The notes beneath the pieces are model-generated. The model had not been told where the DNA came from. It did no database searches and saw only the letters and a program-made list of their open reading frames with translations. Of a DNA stretch of 64,000 nt, positions 34,275-42,477 are shown piece after piece. A program made the translations under genes and the position numbers. Numbering within the stretch: the stretch's first letter is position 1; the number at the start of each line of letters is the position of its first letter. This stretch comes from an uncultured Porphyromonas sp. (GTDB lineage: Bacteria > Bacteroidota > Bacteroidia > Bacteroidales > Porphyromonadaceae). The DNA lies in contig NZ_CAJPPN010000001.1 in NCBI RefSeq assembly GCF_905372525.1, forward strand, positions 62,001 to 126,000. Reading direction: 5' to 3'.

Positions 34275-35024
34275 TTAGAAGGTGAGGCTACAGTTCACCC
34301 CCAGCTGATAGGAGGGGGCTCCGAGCTTAGGTAGTCCCACCTCCGGGACTACCCTCAATGATAGATCTGGACTGATGTCAAAGGTGTAGAGCTCTGCGTC
34401 TACATAGGCGTCTAGGATAGAGAGTCCGTAGACGAGCACACTGACGACGATACTCAGGTCTCGGTAGCGTCGGTAGAAGTCGTTTCCACGCTTGAGTGTT
34501 TGCTTGAGTGAGGAGTACTGAGCATAGTTCTCTGCCTTGGCACCTGTAGGAGCGAAGACTAGCCAGGCGGTGTTCTTCGACGGGTCTTCGCTCATGATGT
34601 CTCTATAGGCGGCGTGGTACTCCTGATACTGACGGTGATTCCACGAGACCGCATAGTAGCAAGCCATGAATGCACCCCAGACGATGGGGAGCTTCCAGTA
34701 CTTGCGATTGTATATCTGTCCCCCACCGGGGAGTAGAGCCCAGAGCATAGCACGCCCTGAGCTAGGCTTCCAGAGACTGCGCTCTATCGACTGCTCTAGT
34801 GCCCGAGTATCTACCGTATCCTGCCGGCTAGTGTTATCAGCCCATAGGCTGAGGTACCCATCCTGCGTCGTGGAGTGCTTAGATACACTGCCGAGGGACG
34901 AGGCTACGAGGGGAGGATAAGTCTCTATCCTTAGCTGACTAGTGTCTATAGCTGGCGAAGCCCCCGCAGATAGGTATGCCGGGAAGCTCAGCAGAGAGAG
35001 GAGGGTGAGGAGACAGATACGCAC
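34275..35024 (-). CDS. DUF5683 membrane protein
   Basis: 249 residues. A signal-like N-terminus (MRICLLTLLSLLSFPAYLSA) is followed by a linker, then the family core ALLPGGGQIYNRKYWKLPIV (about 92-111), WGAFMACYYAVSWNHRQYQE, a hydrophobic segment near 195-215 and a final beta-rich tail ending LGVNCSLTF. Function unknown. It is constantly found between parB and a lytic transglycosylase in this phylum, which hints at a link between segregation and wall or envelope growth, but no mechanism is established. It lies 16 bp after parB. Confidence 0.85.
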   Translation of the reverse strand: MRICLLTLLSLLSFPAYLSAGASPAIDTSQLRIETYPPLVASSLGSVSKHSTTQDGYLSLWADNTSRQDTVDTRALEQSIERSLWKPSSGRAMLWALLPGGGQIYNRKYWKLPIVWGAFMACYYAVSWNHRQYQEYHAAYRDIMSEDPSKNTAWLVFAPTGAKAENYAQYSSLKQTLKRGNDFYRRYRDLSIVVSVLVYGLSILDAYVDAELYTFDISPDLSLRVVPEVGLPKLGAPSYQLGVNCSLTF

Positions 35025-35040
35025 GGGAGATACTTATAGA

Positions 35041-35940
35041 CTAATGCTGGAGCTTCTCCAGGAGCTGCATGATACGTCCCAGCTCCTTATCGCTGGAGAA
35101 GGGTATGGTGAGCTTGCCTCTACCCTCGGCGTCACTTCGGAGGGTGACCTTGGTCGTCAGCACCTGCGAGAGCTGTCGCTCGAATAGACGGTAGTCTGCT
35201 CGGCGTACCATCCGAGGGGCGGTGCGCTTCTGGGTCTCCTGCTCGACCTCCTCGGTATGCTGCTCCTTGATCGCTCGAGCCAGTTCCTCGACAGCTCGTA
35301 CACTCAGGTGCTCCTGGACGATGAGGTTGTAGAGCTCGATCTGTCGCTCCGTATCATCTATCTGTAGGAGGGCACGAGCGTGCCCCATGTCGATCAGCCT
35401 CTGGGTGAGCCCTAGCTGTAGCTCAGCAGGGAGGCGCAGGAGGCGCAGGTAGTTGGTGACTGTCGCACGCTTCTTGCCGACACGCTCTGCGAGCTCCTCA
35501 TGCTTTAGGTGATGGAGCTCGATGAGGTGCTGGTAGGCTAGTGCGATCTCGATGGCATTGAGATCCTCTCGCTGGATATTCTCCACGAGGGCAAGCTCCA
35601 TGATCTCCTCGGGCTTCGTAGGGCGTACATAGGCGGGTAGGGTAGCGAGTCCTGCCATCTGAGCGGCTCTCCAGCGTCGCTCTCCAGAGATCAGGAGATA
35701 CTGCTCTGGGTTGATCTGCTGTACCGTAATAGGCTGTACCAAGCCAATAGAGCGAAGAGAGGCTGCTAGCTCGGCTAGCTTCTCCTCGTCAAACTCCCGA
35801 CGTGGTTGGTTACTATTCGGTACAATCTGCCCAATCGCAAGCTCTTGGATGGACGAAGCTCCCGTGCTGGGCTCGGGATCACCTCCTAGGAGATCTCCTA
35901 ACCCTCGGCCTAGTACATTCTTATTCTTCCCTTTGGTCAT
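35041..35940 (-). CDS. parB: Chromosome partitioning protein ParB
   Basis: CTPase clamp that loads at parS sites near the origin. 299 residues. N-terminal GRGLGDLLG (residues 10-18), the ParB/Srx domain with NQPRREFDEEKLAELAASLR and the CTP-binding GERRWRAAQMAG motif near 87-98, ENIQREDLNAIEIA, then the helix-turn-helix LAERVGKKRATVTNYLRLL, and a C-terminal dimerisation region ending LEKLQH. It begins directly after parA (35940 against 35941), so translation is likely coupled. I did not see a clear parS (TGTTNCACGTGAAACA-like) in the window. Confidence 0.95.
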   Translation of the reverse strand: MTKGKNKNVLGRGLGDLLGGDPEPSTGASSIQELAIGQIVPNSNQPRREFDEEKLAELAASLRSIGLVQPITVQQINPEQYLLISGERRWRAAQMAGLATLPAYVRPTKPEEIMELALVENIQREDLNAIEIALAYQHLIELHHLKHEELAERVGKKRATVTNYLRLLRLPAELQLGLTQRLIDMGHARALLQIDDTERQIELYNLIVQEHLSVRAVEELARAIKEQHTEEVEQETQKRTAPRMVRRADYRLFERQLSQVLTTKVTLRSDAEGRGKLTIPFSSDKELGRIMQLLEKLQH

Positions 35941-36705
35941 CTACTTGTTTTTATTGATGAGCTCTGTCGCTAGCTGTAGGTGATTGACTGCGCCACGGCT
36001 GTCGGCATCATAGAGTAGAGCTGGCAGCCCGTGGCTAGGAGCCTCTCCTAGCTTGACATTGCGCTGGATCACAGTCTCGAAGACGAGGCTCTTGAAGTGT
36101 CCCTTGACCTCCTCGTAGATCTGATTGTTCAGTCGCGTACGGCTATCGTACATCGTCATTAGGAAGCCCTCGATCTCCAGCTTGGGGTTGAGTCTCTGAC
36201 GCACGATACGTATGGTGTTCAGGAGCTTAGAGATACCCTCTAGTGCAAAGTACTCACACTGTACGGGGATCAGTACGGAGTCTGACGCCACGAGAGCATT
36301 CACCGTGATGACCCCTAGCGAGGGAGAGCAGTCGATGAGCATATAGTCGTACCGGTCTGCTATGGGCTCTAGTATCCCCTTGAGTACGTATTCACGCTTG
36401 TCACGCTCCAGGAGCTCTAGGTCAGCTCCGGCAAGGTCGATATGTGAGGGGAGGATGTCCAGCCCCTCTACCACCGTGGGGATGATGACCTCCTGAGCCG
36501 GTAGGGCGGAGCATAGACACTCGTAGATTGTCTTACCGACTTGGGAGCTCTCGATCCCAATACCAGAGGAGGCGTTAGCCTGAGGGTCGGTGTCGACGAG
36601 GAGCACTCGCTTGCCTAGTGAGGCCAAGGATGCGGCTAGGTTGATAGCCGTCGTAGTCTTACCCACGCCACCCTTTTGGTTGGCCAGAGCGATGATCTTG
36701 CCCAT
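35941..36705 (-). CDS. parA: Chromosome partitioning ATPase ParA (Soj)
   Basis: Deviant-Walker ATPase that binds DNA when ATP-bound and positions ParB-parS. 254 residues. Deviant Walker A KGGVGKTTTAIN at 11-22 with the signature Lys, LLVDTDPQANASSGIG (switch I region) at about 35-50, and YDYMLIDCSPSLG (Walker B) at about 119-131. Small chromosomal Soj type, without the N-terminal regulatory domain of plasmid P1-type ParA. First gene of the parA-parB-DUF5683-mltD operon; a TAGTTTTG motif lies 85 bp before it. Confidence 0.95.
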   Translation of the reverse strand: MGKIIALANQKGGVGKTTTAINLAASLASLGKRVLLVDTDPQANASSGIGIESSQVGKTIYECLCSALPAQEVIIPTVVEGLDILPSHIDLAGADLELLERDKREYVLKGILEPIADRYDYMLIDCSPSLGVITVNALVASDSVLIPVQCEYFALEGISKLLNTIRIVRQRLNPKLEIEGFLMTMYDSRTRLNNQIYEEVKGHFKSLVFETVIQRNVKLGEAPSHGLPALLYDADSRGAVNHLQLATELINKNK

Positions 36706-36789
36706 TATACTATTACTCTATTGCCTAAACGTATCTTCTCCCAACTATGGTCTATACACTGATGACCATTAGCCGGTTCAATTAACCTC

Positions 36790-36797
36790 CAAAACTA
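36790..36797 (-). promoter_or_regulatory. -7-like motif TAGTTTTG before parA
   Basis: CAAAACTA on the plus strand fits TAnnTTTG; 85 bp before the parA ATG. No clear -33 box. Confidence 0.35.
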
Positions 36798-37106
36798 CTA
36801 TTTCTCGCCGATATATTCATCTTCTCGCTCCTATTCGTCACTGATAAAGCGCCATAACTCCACAATGGAGTATCCCATATCTGTACCTAAACGAGATAGA
36901 TGGGATATGATATTGGGCGATTAGCTTAGCTTGAGGGGAGCGCTGACACAAGTGGTGTCTGGAGAAAGATGATTTTTCCCACGAAGAATAGTTATAGGGG
37001 TACCCATCCACCACTTACTTCATATGATTAAGAATTATCTTAATCGTTCACATAGGGAGTGAGATATTATTATCATTCATGAAGATAAAATTCCCAAGTC
37101 CTCCAA

Positions 37107-37136
37107 CTAAAAAGGGGATGATCAAGTCATCCCCTT
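37107..37136 (-). terminator. Minus-strand terminator behind the 37.2-kb fragment
   Basis: AAGGGGATGA and TCATCCCCTT form a 10-bp stem with a five-base loop; on the minus strand it is followed by T residues. Its presence suggests that transcription once came from the right, where only the worn fragment at 37225-37428 now lies. Confidence 0.6.
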
Positions 37137-37224
37137 AGTGAGGTTCCAGTCGCAGGCTAGCCACGGCTAGACCCGCCACAAAGATAATCAATTCTGTCGG
37201 AAGAGTAATCACCACCCAGGGCTA

Positions 37225-37428
37225 TCATACAGCTAACCAGAGGAGTCTAGGTGTGCTCAATAATTCTGCAGCAAGGTGGTAATCATCGTCAAGCAAAGCT
37301 ATCGGGATAACTCCTAATTCTTGGATCTTTCGAGGGCTGTGGTCTACGGCCGAGATAGCGAGCTGTTCGACCGACGGTACGGCTCCTCTACCTTGGCGCT
37401 GTGTCTCGTCCCCCACCTCCACCCACAA
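37225..37428 (-). pseudogene. Possible worn gene fragment, weakly DprA-like
   Basis: 67 codons. The half from about 35 on, RKIQELGVIPIALLDDDY followed by HLAAELLSTPRLLWLAV, recalls the segment in DprA (DNA-processing protein) where a ...GI..ltl.D.dYP..L..i.dpP.vLy pattern occurs. Nothing else of DprA is present and the N-terminal part has no resemblance, so the assignment is weak; the frame could be chance. The terminator at 37107-37136 on the same strand lends slight support for a former gene here. Confidence 0.25.
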
Positions 37429-37790
37429 CTATCTCATGGACTGCATCAGAATCTTGCTGAGCAGAGCCTTCATACACGTGTACCCCCATAGCTCATGCAC
37501 ACATACATATAATGTGTAGCCTCTCCCCACACAGTCATCCCAAAGATGAGAAGGAGGCTTAGGACATAGCCTCATAAAGCTAGAGGCAAGAGCAGTGGAA
37601 GCAAAGCTGAGAAATGGGGGCTGATAGCCCTCCGGAGCTCGGGGTAGTCTACAGGGCTAGATAGGTGGGGGGGACATATGTGTTCACTTGAGACCGAGGT
37701 AGGAGAGGCTGAGGCGTATCCCTTTGAGTAGAAGTATCTGTATCCTAGGAGTAACTTCATGAGTCTACACTTGCCATCTAGGAGGGAAGG

Positions 37791-37852
37791 GTATACACGT
37801 GTGTACACTCCAGTATACCCACGTGTACACTCCAGTGTACACGCGTGTACAC
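37791..37852. repeat. GTGTACAC palindrome array 1
   Basis: Within 62 bp the palindrome GTGTACAC (or a one-base variant such as GTATACAC) recurs about five times, joined by TCCA or GC/GTG spacers. The right end reads GTGTACAC-TCCA-GTGTACAC-GC-GTGTACAC. Array 2 at 47693-47755 shares the same order with one base changed (TGCA). The whole is itself nearly self-complementary. Confidence 0.85.
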
Positions 37853-38106
37853 AACCATACTCTAAGTATAGTCTCAGTAGGGGACTCTAATGTCTCTCTC
37901 TCGGGACTAACACCTGGACACCCCAGAGATGCGACTAAGGCTCTCTATCGGATGTGGAATAATCCTCCTAGAGAGCTAGAGACCAGAATAGATAAGGGGG
38001 GCTATGTGTCAGCCCTAAGATGAGTGAGGGATAGCTTGGCTGGTGGTGAGAGCCTATTGTGTAATGGTATAGGAGGAGGTATGAAGGTATAGTAGATAGA
38101 GCCCCG

Positions 38107-38862
38107 TTACTTCTTCCTGTGGAGCCACGGGCAGAGCACGACCTCTGCTAGATCCACCAAAATAAAGAGCACCACCCCAACGAGGCTCAGTAGGGCAATG
38201 CCAGCATACATATCTAGATAGTCTATTCGCATCCAAGCATCCGTAATATAGTAGCCTAGTCCAAGGGTAGTCCCATAGGTCTCTGTCACGAAGAGAACAG
38301 AGATAGCCGTACCTATCGCAACCCGAAGAGCAGACAATGAGGCAGGTAGGATAGCAGGTAGGAGTACCTGACGGAGTAGCCCTAGGGTATTAGCTCCTAG
38401 TGAACGAGTGAGCATAAAGTGCTCTGCTGGTATCGTCATCAGAGCATCCCTCATCGATACGGCCAGCTGGAATAGAATGATCAAGACGATCATAACGACC
38501 TTTGTCACCTCGCCAAGACCACCTAGGAGCATCACGACGGGTAGAAGTGCTAGCTTGGGGATCGGATAAGAGAAATAGATAAAGGTCGAGAATACTCTCC
38601 CGACTCGAGGCGACAGGACGGCAGTAAGGGATATGCCCCAGGCGAGGAAAAGAGCTATCGCCACTCCCCATCCGATGCGCTCCAGGCTAGCCAAGGAATG
38701 CACTAATAGCTGTGCCCAGTCCATCGTGAGCATGTGTCGGTAGACCTCCCATGGTGCAGGGAGCACAGTCGAGTGCAAGGCATAGTATCCTCCTATCCAT
38801 ATCAGGTGTAAGATGGATGCCCCGAATAGTAGCTGTAGGAGATGTCTACTGAAGCGCCTCAT
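38107..38862 (-). CDS. ABC transporter permease, NitT/TauT type
   Basis: 251 residues with six hydrophobic segments (about 10-28, 60-80, 95-120, 125-145, 180-205, 218-242). The permease-ATPase contact loop is in the region MLTRSLGANTLGLLRQVLLP at about 150-170 (EAA-like: ...GA...l...vllP.alP). The binding-protein-dependent SsuC/TauC family imports sulfonates, taurine, nitrate or thiamine precursors, so the substrate stays open. It overlaps the ATPase gene by 17 bp, the last of an nth-SBP-ATPase-permease run. Confidence 0.9.
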   Translation of the reverse strand: MRRFSRHLLQLLFGASILHLIWIGGYYALHSTVLPAPWEVYRHMLTMDWAQLLVHSLASLERIGWGVAIALFLAWGISLTAVLSPRVGRVFSTFIYFSYPIPKLALLPVVMLLGGLGEVTKVVMIVLIILFQLAVSMRDALMTIPAEHFMLTRSLGANTLGLLRQVLLPAILPASLSALRVAIGTAISVLFVTETYGTTLGLGYYITDAWMRIDYLDMYAGIALLSLVGVVLFILVDLAEVVLCPWLHRKK

Positions 38863-39562
38863 CGATCTGGAGTAGGAGTTGTGTTAGCTCATCCTTTGTT
38901 GGATGCCTTAGATCGGTGAGCAGGGTACCCCTTCCTATGAGGAGCGTACGGGAGGTAAGCTTCGTAGCTTCCTCAGGACTATGGGTCACTAGGAGGGTCG
39001 GGGTCGGATAACGTTGCCAAAGTTCGGCAAAGAGATCTCGGCAACGCTCGGCTGTGGCTATATCAAGGGCAGAGAATGCCTCATCTAAGAGCAGGAGGTC
39101 GGGGCGCATGATGAAGGCTCTGGCTAGAGCTACACGCTGCCTCTGTCCTCCACTTAGTTCGCTCGGATAGCGACCGAGTAGGGACTGGATGTCTAGTGTG
39201 TGTAGGATTGAGCTCTGTAGCTCTTCACTCACGATACGCTTCCCTAGGGAGTGGGGTAGGAGGATGTTCTCTCGTACACGCTTCCATGGGAGGAGTCCGT
39301 ACTGCTGGGGGACGAGGGCTATCTGGTGTCTCTTGGGATCTAATGGTAGCCCGTTCAGCATAATGCTTCCAGAGGTGGGCTCTATGATCCCCGATAGACA
39401 ATGTATGAGGGTAGACTTACCTCCCCCCGAAGGGCCTATGACGGAGACAATCTCTTCTCCAATGGAGGCTGATACACCAGTAAGTATTGGCTGTTTCTTC
39501 CCCTGCCGACTAGTATAGGAGGCGGATAGGCTCTGTATATGTAGTGCAGGAGGGGTATCCAT
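38846..39562 (-). CDS. ABC transporter ATP-binding protein, NitT/TauT type
   Basis: 238 residues from the ATG at 39562. Walker A GPSGGGKSTLIH near 43-54, Q-loop ALVPQQYGLLPWKRV, signature LSGGQRQRVALARAF near 138-152, Walker B LLLLDEAFSALD, and the switch His in LLVTHSPEEA. A longer frame to 39664 adds 34 residues that lie inside the binding-protein gene and are not family-like, so the internal ATG (MDTPPALHIQ) is preferred. It powers the adjacent permease, overlapping it by 17 bp. Confidence 0.93.
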   Translation of the reverse strand: MDTPPALHIQSLSASYTSRQGKKQPILTGVSASIGEEIVSVIGPSGGGKSTLIHCLSGIIEPTSGSIMLNGLPLDPKRHQIALVPQQYGLLPWKRVRENILLPHSLGKRIVSEELQSSILHTLDIQSLLGRYPSELSGGQRQRVALARAFIMRPDLLLLDEAFSALDIATAERCRDLFAELWQRYPTPTLLVTHSPEEATKLTSRTLLIGRGTLLTDLRHPTKDELTQLLLQIDEALQ

Positions 39563-39602
39563 AATTGAGGGAGGGACTGACGTAAGTCCTAGTCCGAGAT
39601 AT

Positions 39603-40559
39603 TTAGTCCGTGAGCTGCAGACCGACAAGTCCCGTGGGCTCATAGCTCGGAGAGACGAGGCCACGCCCCTTCATCCAGTCTAGGATGGGGAGTAGATCCT
39701 CTTCTCGGGGCTGGGTCGCAGTGGTATAGGTCGGCAGAGGGAGAGTCTTTGCTACCTTAGGCGTTATACCCAGTAGATCCTGAAGGACACCTATCCATTC
39801 CTCTCTAGGATGAGTATTGAGGTAGGCTACAGCCTGATCATAACCGACAACGAAGGAGGTAAGAGCTGATTCCTTCGCTTTCACCGACGAGGAGAGGAAG
39901 ACGAGTCCCGTGATGTTGCTCGTTAGATGAGAAGGAAGATCAATGACCTTGAGCCCCTCGGCAGCAGCCATACTAGCGTACGGCTCAGGGAGGATCGCAC
40001 CATCGAGCTCCCCAGATCGGAGCATCTCGAGGCGGATAGGTATCCGCTGCACCTCTACTCGTTCGTAGGGAATAGGTTGCCCGCCCTCTACTAACGCATG
40101 CTCCGTCGCGTACTCAATGAGCGTATTGGAGGACAGCCCGATACGGCCACCTCTGAGGTCTGCTAGGGTATTGAGTTGTGGTTTCTTACCTAGGACAAGG
40201 CGGAAGGCTCCCTGACAGGCGATGGGGAGCTGTACCTTGGTCCCCTTGCTCTGTAGGAGCATAGCCCCCATATAGTCTGTCACTGAGGCATCGACAGCTC
40301 CTGTCTGGAGGGCTGCATCACGCTCCATAGGCGAGGAGAAGCGCACGAGACGGATGGGCTTTGCAAAGAAGCCCTTTTGCTCCGCTATAGCTATGGGGAG
40401 GTAGTCCACTGAGGGCATGACCCCGATGATGAGTACCGAGCTATCGCTCTCTGCTCCCCGTTGCTTACCTCCACTACAGGAGGAGATACTAGCTGTCATG
40501 AGGACGAGAGCCGTAGCACAAAGGCTGATCGCCCCCGTGAGTCTATGCCTTAGTTTCAT
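39603..40559 (-). CDS. ABC transporter substrate-binding lipoprotein, NMT1/SsuA type
   Basis: 318 residues. Signal peptide with lipobox ISSC, Cys28, so it is anchored to the membrane. The mature part starts VLIIGVMPSVDYLPIAIAEQKGFF, the classical NMT1/SsuA pattern, and continues with MERDAALQTGAVDASVTDYM and LRGGRIGLSSNTLIEYATEH. These proteins bind sulfonates, pyrimidines (thiamine precursor HMP) or nitrate; the residues seen do not settle which. It overlaps nth by 17 bp upstream and is 40 bp from the ATPase start. Confidence 0.9.
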   Translation of the reverse strand: MKLRHRLTGAISLCATALVLMTASISSCSGGKQRGAESDSSVLIIGVMPSVDYLPIAIAEQKGFFAKPIRLVRFSSPMERDAALQTGAVDASVTDYMGAMLLQSKGTKVQLPIACQGAFRLVLGKKPQLNTLADLRGGRIGLSSNTLIEYATEHALVEGGQPIPYERVEVQRIPIRLEMLRSGELDGAILPEPYASMAAAEGLKVIDLPSHLTSNITGLVFLSSSVKAKESALTSFVVGYDQAVAYLNTHPREEWIGVLQDLLGITPKVAKTLPLPTYTTATQPREEDLLPILDWMKGRGLVSPSYEPTGLVGLQLTD

Positions 40560-41235
40560 TCTTCTTATCTTTTTGTTGAGTCTCCCTCTTCTTCTTGCGC
40601 TCCTGTGCAGCGAAGTAACGGCAGTACGGAGCTAGCCCACACTCCCAGCAGTGAGGCTTGCGTGCGACACAGATGTATCGTCCGTGCAGGATTAGCCAGT
40701 GGTGAGCCTTAGGGATGAGAGCCTCTGGGATGTACTTGATGAGGGTAAGCTCGGTTTCGAGGGGTGTCTTGGCATTTGTCGTTAGTCCGATACGATTGGC
40801 CACGCGGAATACATGCGTATCTACAGCCATCGTTGGGCGATGGTAGACGACAGCAGCGATCACATTGGCTGTCTTGCGTCCTACGCCTGGGAGTTTCATG
40901 AGTTGCTCCCGCTCCTCAGGTACCTCACCTCCGAACTGCTCCACGAGCATCTTGGCCATAGAGACTAGATACTTAGCCTTGGAGTTGGGATAGCTTACAC
41001 TACGGATGAGTTCAAAGATATCCTCCACCTCTGCCTGAGCCATGATCTCCGCCGTGGGATATTGCTTGAAGAGGCGTGGGGTGATCATGTTCACCCGCTT
41101 GTCTGTGCACTGGGCTGAGAGGATGACTGCGACTAGTAGCTCGAAGGGAGTCGAGTAGTGTAGCTCAGTCTCAGCTACAGGCATATGCTCCTCGAACCAA
41201 GCTAAGACTACTTCGTAGCGTTCCTTGCGTGTCAC
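40543..41235 (-). CDS. nth: Endonuclease III
   Basis: DNA glycosylase/AP lyase that removes oxidised pyrimidines. 230 residues. Helix-hairpin-helix LPGVGRKTANVI at 115-126 with catalytic Lys121 and the general acid/base Asp139 in AVDTHV. The [4Fe-4S] cluster cysteines are Cys189, Cys196, Cys199 and Cys205 (C-X6-C-X2-C-X5-C). After it comes a Lys/Glu-rich tail of about 20 residues (QERKKKRETQQKDKKNET). It overlaps the binding-protein gene by 17 bp, so repair and transport genes share a transcript; that is probably incidental. pheS precedes it by 27 bp. Confidence 0.95.
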   Translation of the reverse strand: MTRKERYEVVLAWFEEHMPVAETELHYSTPFELLVAVILSAQCTDKRVNMITPRLFKQYPTAEIMAQAEVEDIFELIRSVSYPNSKAKYLVSMAKMLVEQFGGEVPEEREQLMKLPGVGRKTANVIAAVVYHRPTMAVDTHVFRVANRIGLTTNAKTPLETELTLIKYIPEALIPKAHHWLILHGRYICVARKPHCWECGLAPYCRYFAAQERKKKRETQQKDKKNETKA

Positions 41236-41262
41236 AGTTCTATTAGGTAGGGGATGAGGTGA

Positions 41263-42282
41263 CTACTCAGCACCTTGGAATTGCTCGAGGAAGCGTACAT
41301 CATTCTCGGAGAAGAGACGTAGGTCACTCACCCGATACTTGAGGTTGGTGATACGCTCTACTCCCATCCCGAGAGCATAGCCAGAGTACTTGCGACTATC
41401 GATACCACAGTTCTCTAGGACATTGGGATCGACCATACCACAGCCGAGGATCTCTACCCAGCCAGTGTGCTTACAGAAGTTACATCCTGAGCCGCCACAT
41501 ATATTACAAGAGATGTCCATCTCTGCAGAGGGCTCGGTGAAGGGGAAGTAGGAGGGACGTAGGCGAATCTTCGTCTCGCTACCAAACATCTCCTGAGCGA
41601 AGTAGAGCAAGACCTGCTTGAGATCAGCAAAGGAGACGTTCTCGTCCACGTAGAGAGCCTCTACCTGATGAAAGAAGCAGTGGGCACGATAAGAGATAGC
41701 CTCGTTGCGATATACACGCCCTGGGCAGATGATGCGAATAGGTGGTTGAGCGCCGAGCATTGCACGAGTCTGTACCGACGAGGTGTGGGTGCGGAGGAGG
41801 GTGTCAGGAGTATTACGCACGAAGAAGGTATCCTGCATATCACGAGCAGGATGATCCTCTGCGAAGTTGAGCAGAGAGAATACATGGTCATCATCCTCCA
41901 CCTCAGGCCCCTCAGCGATAGCAAACCCTAGACGAGCAAAGATAGAAGTAATCTCCTGCTGAACGAGGGTCAGTGGGTGACGTGTACCTAGGCGTACAGG
42001 ATAGGCCGTACGTGTCCAGTCGATCGCCTCAGCCTCCCCCTTGGTAGAGGAGAGCGCCTCCCTCAGGGCATTGATCTTGGCGATGGTAGCCTCCTTCAGG
42101 ACATTGAGCTGCTGCCCCACGAGTCGCTTTTCCTCATTGGGGACGGTCTTGAATTCATCGAATAGCTGGGAGATAAGCCCCTTCTTGCTGATATATTTAA
42201 TACGAAGATCCTCGACCTCTTGTGCTGTCTGCGCCGTCAGAGCCTCTACCTGATCACGTAGCTGTTGTATTCTTTCTTGCAT
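41263..42282 (-). CDS. pheS: Phenylalanyl-tRNA synthetase alpha subunit
   Basis: Catalytic alpha subunit of the alpha2-beta2 class II synthetase; PheT must be elsewhere. 339 residues: N-terminal coiled coil about 1-90, motif 1 near GTRHPLTLVQQEITSIFARLGF, LLRTHTSSVQTRAM, motif 2 with CPGRVYRNEAISYRAHCFFHQVE near 185-207, YFPFTEPSAEMDISC, and motif 3 GYALGMGVERITNLKY near 302-317. Two CXXC-like pairs (CNICGGSGCNFCKHTGW) mark the bacterial alpha-subunit insert. nth follows after 27 bp. Confidence 0.96.
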   Translation of the reverse strand: MQERIQQLRDQVEALTAQTAQEVEDLRIKYISKKGLISQLFDEFKTVPNEEKRLVGQQLNVLKEATIAKINALREALSSTKGEAEAIDWTRTAYPVRLGTRHPLTLVQQEITSIFARLGFAIAEGPEVEDDDHVFSLLNFAEDHPARDMQDTFFVRNTPDTLLRTHTSSVQTRAMLGAQPPIRIICPGRVYRNEAISYRAHCFFHQVEALYVDENVSFADLKQVLLYFAQEMFGSETKIRLRPSYFPFTEPSAEMDISCNICGGSGCNFCKHTGWVEILGCGMVDPNVLENCGIDSRKYSGYALGMGVERITNLKYRVSDLRLFSENDVRFLEQFQGAE

Positions 42283-42477
42283 GAGTTATTCGCTTTTTCG
42301 GGTCGTAAAGTTAGTGAATAGTTGGCACTTGTTGTTACTAATAGCTAGGCTATGATAGCCAATATACTCGGCTAATGCCCCTAGTAAGGTCTATATGCGC
42401 GCTGAGATGTGGAGGGGGAGCCCCCTATATCTCCTCGATGAGTCCTCCAGCCGTAAGGGATGGGGCGGATGGGATCA

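Larger units (their letters stand above)
36706..38106. other. Long non-coding region upstream of parA
   Basis: About 1.4 kb without a credible complete gene. It contains the parA promoter motif, a minus-strand terminator at 37107-37136, a possible worn gene fragment at 37225-37428 and the GTGTACAC palindrome array at 37791-37852. The open frame at 37572-37808 starts inside the array and has no protein-like pattern. Confidence 0.6.

Noticed and set aside
37572..37808. Minus-strand protein gene starting inside the palindrome array
   Set aside because: The start codon is formed by the repeat itself and the translation has no protein-like pattern or promoter motif.
37791..37852. Palindrome array as a transcription terminator
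   Set aside because: Several equal palindromes in a row with no T-run and no gene ending there; a paired copy 10 kb away also argues for a specific site instead.
37791..37852. Palindromes as parS sites
   Set aside because: parS has a CACGTG-type core (TGTTNCACGTGAAACA-like). GTGTACAC arrays do not match it despite nearness to parAB.
39563..39664. Longer ABC ATPase start at 39664
   Set aside because: The added 34 residues are read from the end of the binding-protein gene and are not ABC-like.
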